This document shows positions 31,187 through 40,809 of a DNA stretch of 64,000 bases, piece by piece. The notes under the pieces are model-generated. The model saw only the letters and a program-made list of their open reading frames with translations. It was not told where the DNA came from and made no database searches. The stretch comes from Microbispora amethystogenes. Lineage in GTDB: Bacteria; Actinomycetota; Actinomycetes; Streptosporangiales; Streptosporangiaceae. The position numbers and the translations under genes are program-made. The DNA is taken from contig NZ_BOOB01000003.1 in NCBI RefSeq assembly GCF_016863015.1, forward strand, positions 62,001 through 126,000. The letters are read 5' to 3'. Position 1 is the stretch's first letter; each line of letters opens with the position of its first letter.

Positions 31187-31290
31187 GCGAGCCGGAGGGG
31201 CGCGCCGGTTTCTGGACCGAGGAGCGCGCGGGAGCGAAGCGACCAGAGCGCGACGAGGGCTGTGTTCCCAGCGAGCCTCCGGCACGACAT
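31187..31290. repeat. REP-like GAGCGA-rich intergenic segment with inverted repeat
   Basis: GCCGGAGG (31191-31198) and CCTCCGGC (31276-31283) are inverted copies flanking several gagcg / gcgaagcga units. The same gagcgaagcgag style occurs at 54904-54920. It resembles the dispersed extragenic repeats common in actinomycete genomes. Copy number elsewhere cannot be seen here. Confidence 0.45.
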
Positions 31291-31329
31291 ATCGGAAGTG
31301 AGCGCCCCGATGAGCGACGCGGGAAACAC

Positions 31330-32529
31330 ATGACATCCATCGTGCTGGGTGTGAGCGCGGGCATCGCGGTCTACAAGTCCTGCGAGCTGTTGCGTCTCTT
31401 CACGGAGTCGGGACACGACGTGCGCGTCGTGCCGACCAGGGACGCCCTGCGTTTCGTCGGCGAGCCGACCTGGGCCGCGCTCTCGGGCAATCCGGTGACC
31501 ACCGAGGTGTGGGAGTCGGTGCACGAGGTGCCGCACGTGCGCATCGGGCAGTCCGCCGACCTGGTGGTCGTCGCCCCGGCGACGGCGGACGTGCTGGCCC
31601 GGGCCGCGCACGGCATGGCGAACGACCTGCTGACCAACACCCTGCTCACGGCGCGCTGCCCGGTGGTGTTCGCGCCCGCGATGCACACCGAGATGTGGGA
31701 GCACCCCGCCACGCGCGCCAACGTGGCGACGCTGCGGGAGCGAGGCGCGGTGGTGATCGAACCCGCGACCGGCAGGCTCACCGGCGCCGACACGGGCCCC
31801 GGGCGGCTGCCGGACCCCGCCGAGATCTTCGAGGTCTGCCGGCGCGTGCTCGCGGGCCGCGGCGGCGATCTGGCGGGGCGGCACGTCGTCGTCTCCGCGG
31901 GCGGCACCCGTGAGGCGATCGATCCCGTCCGCTTCATCGGCAACCGCTCCTCCGGGCTGCAGGGATACGCCCTCGCCCGTACGGCCGTCGCCAGGGGCGC
32001 GGAGGTCACGCTGGTGTCGGCCAACGTGGCGCTGCCCGACCCGGCGGGCGCGAAGGTCGTGCGGGTCGAGTCGGCGACCCAGCTCCGCGAGGCGGTCCTG
32101 GCCGCGGCGGAGCACGCCGACGCCGTCGTCATGGCCGCCGCCGTCGCGGACTTCCGGCCCGTACGGCAGAGCGGCACGAAGATCAAGAAATCCGCTGCCG
32201 AGCCCGATCCAATCCATCTCACGAAAAATCCGGACATCCTGGCTGAGCTGGGGGAGACCCGCCGGGCCGGGAGCGGGACGCACCCCCGGGTGATCGTCGG
32301 TTTCGCGGCGGAGACGGACGACGTGCTCGCCAACGGGCGCGCCAAGCTGGAACGCAAGGGCTGCGACCTGCTCGTGGTCAACCAGGTGGGGGAGAACCTG
32401 GCGTTCGGCACGCCCGACAACGCCGCTGTCGTCCTCACAGCGGAGGGCGACTCGGTGGAGATTCCGAGGGGTCCCAAAGAGGATCTCGCCGACGTAGTGT
32501 GGAACCTGGTGGTACGGCGTCTCCCCTGA
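31330..32529 (+). CDS. coaBC: bifunctional phosphopantothenoylcysteine decarboxylase / synthase
   Basis: Two successive steps of coenzyme A synthesis. 399 aa. N-terminal flavin decarboxylase CoaC (about 1-180: GVSAGIAVYKSCELLR, VVVAPATADVLARAAHGMANDLLT, FAPAMHTEMWEHPATRAN). C-terminal CoaB ligase (about 185-395: VVVSAGGTREAIDPVRFIGNRSSG, AAAVADFRP, KIKK, LTKNPDIL, GFAAET). ATG 31330 begins the Rossmann strand. Confidence 0.96.
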   Translation: MTSIVLGVSAGIAVYKSCELLRLFTESGHDVRVVPTRDALRFVGEPTWAALSGNPVTTEVWESVHEVPHVRIGQSADLVVVAPATADVLARAAHGMANDLLTNTLLTARCPVVFAPAMHTEMWEHPATRANVATLRERGAVVIEPATGRLTGADTGPGRLPDPAEIFEVCRRVLAGRGGDLAGRHVVVSAGGTREAIDPVRFIGNRSSGLQGYALARTAVARGAEVTLVSANVALPDPAGAKVVRVESATQLREAVLAAAEHADAVVMAAAVADFRPVRQSGTKIKKSAAEPDPIHLTKNPDILAELGETRRAGSGTHPRVIVGFAAETDDVLANGRAKLERKGCDLLVVNQVGENLAFGTPDNAAVVLTAEGDSVEIPRGPKEDLADVVWNLVVRRLP

Positions 32530-32530
32530 C

Positions 32531-32561
32531 CCCTCGTGGACCTCGACCCTCGTGGACCTCG
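32531..32561 (+). repeat. 15-16 bp tandem duplication
   Basis: CCCTCGTGGACCTCG is present twice in tandem between coaBC and the small PH-like gene. It is probably a slippage event. Confidence 0.7.
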
Positions 32562-32622
32562 CGTGGTGCCGGTGCGGGCGTCCGTGCCCGCCTCCGCAGG
32601 GTGCGTCGAGGGAGCGATCGCC

Positions 32623-32991
32623 ATGCCGGTGTCCGCCACGATCCGAGAGCGCTGCCGGGCCATGCTCGGCCCCGGCGAGGACATCCGCTACGTCTTTCCC
32701 GCGGTGGCGCTGCCTCCTCCCGCCATGATCAGTTTTCTCGTCGTCGTGACGAACCGCTCGGTCACGCTGCTGTCCACCAAGATGCTCACGCGGGACGAGC
32801 CGTCGCGGGTGTGGGCCCGCTACCCGCGCCGCACCCGCCTCGGGCCGGTCGAGTTCGGGTCGGGGCCGAGGATCGAGATCGACGGCATGACCCTGGAGGT
32901 CGACGACGAGTACGCGGCGGTGGTCGCGGCCGCGGACGCCGAGGCATTCTCCCCGGGTGACCTGCCCAGAGATCCTCTCCCCGACCTCTGA
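32623..32991 (+). CDS. small PH-like hypothetical protein
   Basis: 122-aa soluble protein of unknown function. Features are MLGPGEDIRYVFPAV, a hydrophobic strand ISFLVVVTNRSVTLLST, RYPRRTRLGPVEF and IEIDGMTLEVDDEYAAVVAAADAE. This strand pattern is like bacterial PH-domain proteins. ATG 32623 is chosen because GAGGGAG lies 8 nt upstream and the frame before it encodes the tandem duplication. It lies between coaBC and metK, with no functional link visible. Confidence 0.6.
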   Translation: MPVSATIRERCRAMLGPGEDIRYVFPAVALPPPAMISFLVVVTNRSVTLLSTKMLTRDEPSRVWARYPRRTRLGPVEFGSGPRIEIDGMTLEVDDEYAAVVAAADAEAFSPGDLPRDPLPDL

Positions 32992-33095
32992 CGGGCGTCC
33001 GGCGCCCCCGAGGGCACGTCCTTCCCGCCGCCGATCGGGGGACGGGTGACAGAGCCGGTACCGGTGTGGCTGTCCCGCGCCGCATCGCCTGAGGC

Positions 33096-33101
33096 TAGAC
33101 T
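33096..33101 (+). promoter_or_regulatory. -10 element of metK
   Basis: TAGACT gives a predicted start near 33108, placing the metK leader hairpin almost at the 5' end of the mRNA. No convincing -35 is seen. Confidence 0.5.
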
Positions 33102-33113
33102 CGCGTGAGCATC

Positions 33114-33148
33114 GAACGGCCGCCGGTAGGCCCTACCGCCGGTCGTTC
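33114..33148 (+). promoter_or_regulatory. long hairpin in the metK 5' leader
   Basis: Arm 33114-33129 (GAACGGCCGCCGGTAG) pairs with 33133-33148 (CTACCGCCGGTCGTTC) at 14 of 16 positions around a 3-nt loop. It is about 37 nt before the metK start. There is no T run, so it is not a simple terminator. It does not match any SAM aptamer I know by eye. Candidate cis-regulatory RNA or mRNA-stabilising stem. Confidence 0.6.
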
Positions 33149-33184
33149 ACAGACGTCAGCAGCCGCTGCATGAGGAGCCCAGAG

Positions 33185-34372
<1,188 letters not shown>

Positions 34373-34568
34373 CCCGTCCCTGAAAAACCCCGGCACCGGG
34401 CTTCGGTGCCGGCTGGACTTCGGCGCCGTCGTCCGGCGCCGCCCTTCGCGGCGGCGCCGGACGAGCACGCCCGGCTGCGGCACGCCGGTCCGGATCCTCG
34501 GGCGGCATCGCCCACAGCCTGCGGGCCTGGAGGCGATTGCGGCCCGCCAGGTCTGGTAGGACGTACAC

Positions 34569-37178
34569 GTGACCGAGCCGACCCGTGCCCCTCATCCGCA
34601 GGAGGCGCTCCTCCCGGTGCCTCCCGCCGCCGGGAAGCGGTACACCCGGCTCACCGAGCGGACGCGTGGCAGCAGTCAGCGGACCGGTGGCGGCACCGAG
34701 CGGGCGGGTGCGCGCAAGGGGGCGCGTGAGGCCGCGGCGAGCCTTCCGGTCGCCCGGATCGTCGTGGACACGCCGTTACCGCACCTGGACCGGCCGTTCG
34801 ACTACCTTGTCCCCGCCGCGATGGACGCCGAGGCCGTGCCCGGTTGCCGCGTGCGGGTCCGCTTCGCCGGCCAGCTGGCCGACGGCTACCTGCTCGAACG
34901 GCTGGCCGAGAGCGAGCACGAGGGACGGTTGTCCTTCCTGGAGCGGGTGATCTCCCCGGAGCCCGTTCTCACCCCCGAGATCGCCCGCCTGGCCCGCGCG
35001 GTGGCCGACCGCTATGCCGGGACCCTGCCCGACGTCCTGCGGCTGGCGATCCCGCCGCGGCACGCCCGGGTCGAGGCCGAGGCGCGCACTCCCGTCCGCC
35101 GCGCCGATCTGCCTGCCGATCTCCCCGCCGACAACGGCGCCGCCGCCCCGGCGGAGGGCGACGAGGCGGGCCGGGTGACGACGAGCCCGGCATCCGTACG
35201 GGAGGAAGACCCAGCCGCCGAGACGGCGGACGCGACCCCGGTGCGGGGGGACGACGCGAACCGGGATGACGCGGACCGGGATGCGAAGAGCGCGGCCCCA
35301 GTGCGGGGGGACGACGCGGACCGGGACACGGAGAGCGCGGTCCCGGCGCGGGACGACGGCGCGGATCGTGAAGGGGCGCGGCGGGAGCACGCGACGGGGG
35401 AGCACATGAGGCCCGCGCCGCAGCACGGCGACCGGCCCACGCCGGTGAGCGCGTACGCGGGTCCGTGGGAGGCATATCCGGCGGGGGTCTCGTTCCTGGA
35501 GGCGCTGGCGGAGGGCAGGGCGCCGCGGGCGGTGTGGACCGCCCTGCCCGGCACGGACGCCGGCGGACCGGCCTGGCCCCACGCCATCGCGGCGGCCGCG
35601 CGGGCGACGCTGGACGGCGGCCGGGGCGTCGTCGTGGTGCTTCCCGACGGCAAGGACGTGGCGCTGGTGGCCGAGGCGCTGGGCGACACCCCGCACGTCG
35701 CGATCACCGCGGACCTCGGGCCCGCCGAGCGATACCGGCGCTGGCTCAAGGCGCTGCGCGGGGAGGCCGGCATCGCGGTGGGCAACCGCCCCGCGGCCTT
35801 CGCCCCGGTGGCCCGGCTGGGCCTCGCGGTCATCTGGGACGACGGCGACGACCTGCACGCCGAGCGCCACGCCCCCTATCCCCACGCGCGGGAGGTTCTC
35901 GGCCTGCGCGCCCACCAGGCGGGCGCGGGCCTGCTCGTCGGGGGCTACGCCCGCACCGCCGAGGCGACGGCGCTCGTCGAGACGGGCTGGGCCGGCCCGC
36001 TCGTGCCCGACCGCGCGGCGGTGCGGGCGCGGGCCCCGAGGGTCCGCCCGGCGGGCGACGACGCCGAGATGGCTCGCGACCAGGCGGCCAGGGCCGCCCG
36101 CCTGCCCAGTGTCGCCTGGCGGGCGCTGCGCGAGGGCCTGGAGCACGGGCCGGTTCTCGTGCAGGTGCCGCGCAGGGGCTACCTGCCCGCGCTCGCGTGC
36201 CGCCACTGCCGCGCCCCCGCCCGCTGCTCGGGCGCGCAGCCGGTGCGCCTCACCACGGAACCGTCGCATACAGGGCCGTCGCATACAGGGCCGCCGAACA
36301 CAGGGCGGTCGTACGCGGGGCAGCCGAACACAGGGTCGTCGCACACAGGGTCGCCGAACACAGGGCCGTCGTACGCGGAGCCGTCAGACGGGGAGCCGTC
36401 GTACACGGGGCCGGTCTGCTCGGGACCCCTGGCCCTGCGCGGCGGGCACGCCATGCCGTACTGCCGCTGGTGCGGCCGGATCGCGGGTGACTGGCGCTGC
36501 CCCTCCTGCGGGGGGAACGGCGTGCGGGCCGTCATCGTCGGCGCCCGGCGCACGGCGGAGGAGCTGGGCCGGGCCTTCCCGTCCGTCGCCGTGCGCACGA
36601 GCGGGCGGGACGGCGTCCTGGCCAGGGTGAGCGGGGCTCCGGCGCTGGTCGTGGCGACTCCCGGGGCCGAACCGGTGCCCGACGGCGGCTACGCGGCCGC
36701 CGTGCTGCTCGACGGATGGGCCCTGCTCGGCCGTCCCGACCTGCGCGCGGCCGAGGAGACCCTGCGGCGCTGGGCGAACGCCGCCGCGCTGCTGCGGCCG
36801 GCGGGTGAGCTGGTCGTCATGGCCGACGCGGCGGTCCCGGCCGTACAGGCCCTGCTGCGCTGGGACCCCGTCACCTTCGCCGAGCGGGAGCTCGACGACC
36901 GGGCCGAGCTGGGCTTCCCGCCGGCCGTGCGGATGGCGACGCTGACCGGCCCGGCGGCCGCCGTCAGGGAGACGCTCGCGGACGCCGGTCTGCCCCCGGG
37001 CGCGCAGGTGCTGGGGCCGGTGCCGGTGGACGGAGGGCAGGAGCGTGCCATGGTCCGGGTGCCGCGCCACCTCGGCTCGGCGCTCGCCCGAGCGCTCAAA
37101 GGAGCCTCCGGAGTGCGCTCGGCACGCAAGGCACCGGACGTGGTCCGAGTGAACATTGATCCGCTCGATCTCATCTGA
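34569..37178 (+). CDS. priA: PriA-like primosomal protein lacking helicase motifs
   Basis: 869-aa actinobacterial PriA homolog for replication restart. The N-terminal 3'-DNA-binding domain (about 60-155: ARIVVDTPLPHLDRPFDYLVP) and the C-terminal domain are recognisable. The helicase core has lost its Walker A (no GKT; only LPDGKDVAL) and its DEEH box (WDDGDD), so ATPase activity is doubtful, as in other actinobacterial PriA. The zinc region begins CRHC (about 544) and ends YCRWC / RCPSC. Between the cysteines of one pair (ARC ... VCSGPL) sits a 50-residue repeat insertion (see 36261-36410). An acidic Asp/Arg-rich repeat fills about 200-290. Codon 70 is a TTA (34776-34778). GTG start with TAGGAC upstream. 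Confidence 0.85.
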   Translation: MTEPTRAPHPQEALLPVPPAAGKRYTRLTERTRGSSQRTGGGTERAGARKGAREAAASLPVARIVVDTPLPHLDRPFDYLVPAAMDAEAVPGCRVRVRFAGQLADGYLLERLAESEHEGRLSFLERVISPEPVLTPEIARLARAVADRYAGTLPDVLRLAIPPRHARVEAEARTPVRRADLPADLPADNGAAAPAEGDEAGRVTTSPASVREEDPAAETADATPVRGDDANRDDADRDAKSAAPVRGDDADRDTESAVPARDDGADREGARREHATGEHMRPAPQHGDRPTPVSAYAGPWEAYPAGVSFLEALAEGRAPRAVWTALPGTDAGGPAWPHAIAAAARATLDGGRGVVVVLPDGKDVALVAEALGDTPHVAITADLGPAERYRRWLKALRGEAGIAVGNRPAAFAPVARLGLAVIWDDGDDLHAERHAPYPHAREVLGLRAHQAGAGLLVGGYARTAEATALVETGWAGPLVPDRAAVRARAPRVRPAGDDAEMARDQAARAARLPSVAWRALREGLEHGPVLVQVPRRGYLPALACRHCRAPARCSGAQPVRLTTEPSHTGPSHTGPPNTGRSYAGQPNTGSSHTGSPNTGPSYAEPSDGEPSYTGPVCSGPLALRGGHAMPYCRWCGRIAGDWRCPSCGGNGVRAVIVGARRTAEELGRAFPSVAVRTSGRDGVLARVSGAPALVVATPGAEPVPDGGYAAAVLLDGWALLGRPDLRAAEETLRRWANAAALLRPAGELVVMADAAVPAVQALLRWDPVTFAERELDDRAELGFPPAVRMATLTGPAAAVRETLADAGLPPGAQVLGPVPVDGGQERAMVRVPRHLGSALARALKGASGVRSARKAPDVVRVNIDPLDLI
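35232..35385 (+). repeat. imperfect tandem repeat in priA coding an Asp/Arg-rich linker
   Basis: Three diverged copies encode PVRGDDANRD, PVRGDDADRD and PARDDGADRE with short spacers. They form a disordered acidic-basic linker between the DNA-binding and degenerate helicase domains. Confidence 0.7.
36261..36410 (+). repeat. ten-copy 15-bp minisatellite inside priA
   Basis: Ten in-frame 15-bp units run without gaps. The first two (36261-36275, 36276-36290: CCGTCGCATACAGGG) are identical and later units are diverged. They encode pentapeptides such as PSHTG, PPNTG, RSYAG and PSYTG. The array lies within the zinc-binding region and keeps the frame. Confidence 0.95.
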
Positions 37179-37206
37179 CCGATTCGCCTCGCACAAAGCG
37201 AGCCGT

Positions 37207-37212
37207 TAGCGT
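37207..37212 (+). promoter_or_regulatory. -10 element, leaderless promoter
   Basis: TAGCGT, 6 nt, then GTG 37219. Confidence 0.45.
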
Positions 37213-37218
37213 GCGTGT

Positions 37219-38883
37219 GTGTCGATCGAATGGGTGAACCGGGCCGTCGACGGCCTCCGCGCCTGGGGGCGGGAGAGGAACGTCGAGGTCGACGTCGACG
37301 AGGTACGGCTGCTGTGCGACTACGCCAGCGACTATCTGGAGGTCAACGAGCTGGGCGATTTCCGGCCGGGCACCTTCGAGGAGCTCCTGCTGGAGATCTA
37401 CCCGCGCAAGGTCATCGCGCCGCCCGAGAGCGCGCCGGAGACGGTCGCCGCGGCGCGCACGCTGGTCGAGTTCCTCCTGGACACAGGCGAGATCGGCGGC
37501 AAGACCGCCGCCCGGATGCGGGCGACGATCGACGAGATCGAGCCCGAGATGCCCCGGGCGCTCGCCGACACGTCCAAGTTCGGCATGGCCAAGAGCCTCT
37601 TCAGCGCCATCGGCCCCGACTCGCTGGAGCTCGACGCCGCGGGCGGCCGGGCCGAGGGGGAGACGGACGGCCCCGACTGCGACTGTCCTGGCTGCGCGCC
37701 GCTGCCGCCCGTACGGCTCGCGCCGCCCGACGAGGTGGCGCGCGCGGCGCGCGAGGTGCCGCTGCTCGCCGACGCCCACCGCGTGGTGACGTGGCTGGCG
37801 GAGGGCCGCCGCACCCTCACCCTGCGCCGCTCGCTGCGCGCCGCGGACGCCCGCGCGATCAGGGACGGCCTCGGCGTGCGGCGCCCCGAGGCCGCCTGGC
37901 GGCTGGCGCTCGAACTGGGGCTGGCGCACTCCGGCCCTCCGGCCGTCGAGGCGGCCGAGGGCTTCCGCGACCTTGCCGGGCGCGGCGACGAGGAGGTGCT
38001 CGACCTCTGGACGGGGGCGCTGGAGCTGCTGATCGAGGGCCTGGTGCCGCTGACCGGCGAGCGGGTGGTCGACGACGGGATGGCCCAGATCCACGACCTG
38101 CTCTACCGGCTGCAGTCGCCCGTGCCGGTGGACGCGCTCGCCGACTACCTGCGTGAGCTGGCCGACGGGCGGCCGGTGGGACGGCTGGACGAGGCGCTGA
38201 ACGGCCTGGTGTACGCGGGAACGGTCCAGCGTACGGAGGACGGCCTGGCCCTCACCGCGCACGCACTGTGGGGCCTGCGCGAGGTCTACGCGGGCATGGG
38301 CATGGACGCGCCGCTCGCCCCCGACCTGGCCGAGGGTGACGCGAGCGGCCTCATCGCGGGCCTCATCGGCGACGGCCCGGCGGACGAGGCGGCCGAACGG
38401 GACATCGCCGAGTGGCTGTCCCGCCGTACGCCCGAGCAGGCCGCGGCGGAGCTGCTGGCCGCCGTCGCGGGCGCCCCGGCGGAGGTGCGCGGGGTCGCGG
38501 TGACCATCGTCGACCGGCTGGGCCGGGAGGCGGCCCCCGTCGTGCGGACCTACCTGGACGACGCCGAGCTCCGCCCGCACGCCATCCACTGGCTGTCCTC
38601 GCGCGGCCTGGAGGCCCCCGCGCTCACGCCGGACGAGGTGCTGTGGATGAGCGTCGACATGCTGGCGCTGGCGCTGCCCGCCGCCGAGGCCGACCCCGAG
38701 GGCTTCGCGGAGAACATCGCGGCCTCCGGCCCGCCCCCGCATCTGATCGAGGACATGTGGCGGGTGGAGCACCCCGACGTCGTCGAGGTTCTGGAGCTGC
38801 TCGGCAACACGCTGCGGGACCAGGCCGCCGCGAAGGCCGCCCGGAAAGCGGCCTTCAAGGCACGTTCGCGGGGCATCAGGTGA
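37219..38883 (+). CDS. conserved helical protein of unknown function (paralog 1)
   Basis: 554-aa protein, not recognised. N-terminal alpha-helical domain (about 1-135: EVRLLCDYASDYLEVNELGDFRPGTFEELLLEIYPRKV). Then a short cysteine cluster DCDCPGC (about 153-159), and a long helical region to the end. The region from about 172 on is paralogous to the next gene. Both share APDE/APPDE then AREVPLL-DAHR-WLAEG near its start, and VDMLAL with HPD-LELLG and ARKAAFKARSRG at the C-terminus. No signal or membrane segment. It sits in the housekeeping run between priA and def and is probably leaderless. Confidence 0.6.
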   Translation: MSIEWVNRAVDGLRAWGRERNVEVDVDEVRLLCDYASDYLEVNELGDFRPGTFEELLLEIYPRKVIAPPESAPETVAAARTLVEFLLDTGEIGGKTAARMRATIDEIEPEMPRALADTSKFGMAKSLFSAIGPDSLELDAAGGRAEGETDGPDCDCPGCAPLPPVRLAPPDEVARAAREVPLLADAHRVVTWLAEGRRTLTLRRSLRAADARAIRDGLGVRRPEAAWRLALELGLAHSGPPAVEAAEGFRDLAGRGDEEVLDLWTGALELLIEGLVPLTGERVVDDGMAQIHDLLYRLQSPVPVDALADYLRELADGRPVGRLDEALNGLVYAGTVQRTEDGLALTAHALWGLREVYAGMGMDAPLAPDLAEGDASGLIAGLIGDGPADEAAERDIAEWLSRRTPEQAAAELLAAVAGAPAEVRGVAVTIVDRLGREAAPVVRTYLDDAELRPHAIHWLSSRGLEAPALTPDEVLWMSVDMLALALPAAEADPEGFAENIAASGPPPHLIEDMWRVEHPDVVEVLELLGNTLRDQAAAKAARKAAFKARSRGIR

Positions 38884-38894
38884 CTGCTGTGCAG

Positions 38895-38900
38895 TAAGTT
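38895..38900 (+). promoter_or_regulatory. -10 element, leaderless promoter
   Basis: TAAGTT, 6 nt, then ATG 38907. Confidence 0.5.
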
Positions 38901-38906
38901 GCTGGA

Positions 38907-40148
38907 ATGGCCGACAGCGACGTGCTCACCTTCCCGCCGGTCGACATCGCCCCCGACGAGGAGCTCGTCCACGCGGTCCGGGAGGTCCCCCTCGTACGCG
39001 ACGCCCGCCGCCTCGCCGAGTGGGTCGAGGGCCGTTGCGCGGCGTCCCCCCGGGGCGTCTGCGAGGTGACGGAGCAGGGGCTGCCGCACCCGGCCGAGGC
39101 GGAGGCGGTCGTCGCCGCGCTGGACCTGGCGGCCGCCCGGCTCCGGCTGCTGTGGGTGGTCGCGGTGAACGGCCGTCTCGTGGAGGTCACCCGCCAGGGC
39201 GCCCGTCCCGGGCCGGGCGTGCCCGACCCCATGGAGTTCTGGGACGGCGTGGTCATGGACGTGCTCGACCGGACCGAGGAGGGCCTCACCGGCTCGGCCG
39301 TGGTCGACGAGCATCTCACCGAGATCCTCGCCACGATCTACTCGGTGCGCGAGGGCATGCCGCTCGCGGCGCTCGCCGGAGGCATCCTCCAGGCGCACGA
39401 GGTGGGCTGCGAGGCGCGGGCGGCGGACCTGCGCCGGCTGCGGATGACCCTGCCGGGCGAGCTGTCGGCGGCGATGGCGCTGCTGGAGTACTGCGGGCTG
39501 ATCGAGCTGACCGGCGAGCTGGTCCGCCTCACCCAGCCCGGCGTGTGGGCGGTGCGCCGCGACCTGCTGCGGGAGGGCCACGACGCGCCGTCCCTGGGCG
39601 AGGTGGCCGCGCTGGCCGAGCTGGGGGCGGCCGACCTCATCGACGCGATGCTGCACGGCCGGGCGTCCGCCAGCGCCGCCACCCTGTGGCTGGAGCGCCG
39701 GGTCCCGGAGGACGCCGCGCGGGAGCTCATCAAGATCGCCGCCTCGGGTGACGCGGCCCAGCGCGGCACCGCGGGGACCGTGCTGGAGGAGCTGGGCCCC
39801 GAGGCCGCCCAGGCCGTACGGGAGGCTCTGGACGAGCCGATGATGTGGCGCTACGCCGCGGCCTGGCTGGGCGTGCGGGACCTGGAGGCGCCCGCGCTCG
39901 GGGAGGGCGACGGCGCCTGGGTGGCGGTGGACACCCTCGCCGCCCTGCTCTACATCGGCGCCCCGGTCGACTCGGTGGCCCACTTCGACCTGCTCGGCGA
40001 GGACCTGCTCGCGCTGGTGCCCGAGATGGGCCGGGCCGATCACCCCGACGCCCTCGCCGTGCTGGAGATGCTCGGCCGGCACCACCCCGATCCGCTGATC
40101 GCGAAGACGGCCAGGAAGACGGCGATGAAGGTGCGCTCGCGCCCTTAG
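38907..40148 (+). CDS. conserved helical protein of unknown function (paralog 2)
   Basis: 413-aa soluble protein, shorter paralog of the upstream gene without its N-terminal domain and cysteine cluster. Shared landmarks: DEELVHAVREVPLVRDARRLAEWVEG at the start, LLEYCGLIELTGELVRLT (winged-helix-like, about 192-209) and VAVDTLAALL. The C-terminus HPDALAVLEMLG then ARKTAMKVRSR repeats the partner's ending. It has its own -10 despite being only 23 bases from paralog 1. Function unknown. The pair may act together or be a duplication in progress. Confidence 0.6.
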   Translation: MADSDVLTFPPVDIAPDEELVHAVREVPLVRDARRLAEWVEGRCAASPRGVCEVTEQGLPHPAEAEAVVAALDLAAARLRLLWVVAVNGRLVEVTRQGARPGPGVPDPMEFWDGVVMDVLDRTEEGLTGSAVVDEHLTEILATIYSVREGMPLAALAGGILQAHEVGCEARAADLRRLRMTLPGELSAAMALLEYCGLIELTGELVRLTQPGVWAVRRDLLREGHDAPSLGEVAALAELGAADLIDAMLHGRASASAATLWLERRVPEDAARELIKIAASGDAAQRGTAGTVLEELGPEAAQAVREALDEPMMWRYAAAWLGVRDLEAPALGEGDGAWVAVDTLAALLYIGAPVDSVAHFDLLGEDLLALVPEMGRADHPDALAVLEMLGRHHPDPLIAKTARKTAMKVRSRP

Positions 40149-40211
40149 CGGGCACTCCCGCGTGGGCCTTCACCCCCGGCGTGAGCGCCGGAGCACAGGC
40201 TCACAGTTCGG

Positions 40212-40217
40212 TAGACT
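40212..40217 (+). promoter_or_regulatory. -10 element of the def-fmt operon
   Basis: TAGACT, with predicted start near 40224 and a short leader to TTG 40261 carrying GGAG. Confidence 0.4.
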
Positions 40218-40260
40218 GTGGTGATCCTCCTCGTGTGCGTGACGTGAACGGAGCCCACCC

Positions 40261-40809
40261 TTGGCCATTCAGCCGATCCGCCTGTTCGGCGATCCCGTGC
40301 TGCGCACGCCGGCCGAGCCGGTGGTCGACTTCGACAAGGAGCTGCGCAGGCTCGTGAAGGACCTGACCGACACGATGATGGACGCGCCGGGCGCCGGGCT
40401 CGCCGCGCCGCAGATCGGCGTCGGGCTGCGCGTGTTCACCTACTACGTGGACGAGCAGCTCGGGCACGTCATCAACCCCGATCTCGACCTCGGCGACGAG
40501 CTGGACGAGGAGGGCGAGGAGGGCTGCCTGTCCTTCCCCGGCCTGTCCTTCCCCACGCCGCGGGCGATCCGGGCGGTCGCCAAGGGCTTCAACATGCACG
40601 GCGAGCCGGTGACGATCGAGGGCACCGACATCATGGCGCGCTGCTTCCAGCACGAGACCGACCACCTGGACGGCGTGCTGTTCATCGACAGGATGGACGT
40701 CAAGCAGCGCAAGATCGCCATGAAGGCGATCCGCGAGGCCGAGTGGAGCGGCCTGTCCGCCCCGGTGGTGAAGATCTCGCCGCACGCCACGCAGGGACGG
40801 GCCCTGTAG
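40261..40809 (+). CDS. def: peptide deformylase
   Basis: Removes the formyl group from nascent N-terminal Met. 182 aa with all three metalloprotease motifs: [10 protein letters not shown] (about 46-55), EGCLSFPG (about 86-93) and QHETDHLDG (about 130-138). TTG start 40261. It is coupled to fmt, the enzyme that adds the formyl group, by an overlapping TAGTG. Confidence 0.96.
   Translation: MAIQPIRLFGDPVLRTPAEPVVDFDKELRRLVKDLTDTMMDAPGAGLAAPQIGVGLRVFTYYVDEQLGHVINPDLDLGDELDEEGEEGCLSFPGLSFPTPRAIRAVAKGFNMHGEPVTIEGTDIMARCFQHETDHLDGVLFIDRMDVKQRKIAMKAIREAEWSGLSAPVVKISPHATQGRAL

Noticed and set aside
33114..33148. SAM riboswitch upstream of metK
   Set aside because: A single long stem without the multi-helix junction or pseudoknot of SAM-I/IV or SAM-II. 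Kept only as an unexplained hairpin.
34569..37178. PriA as an active helicase
   Set aside because: No P-loop GKT and no DEEH box can be found, so only a structural or DNA-binding role is supported.
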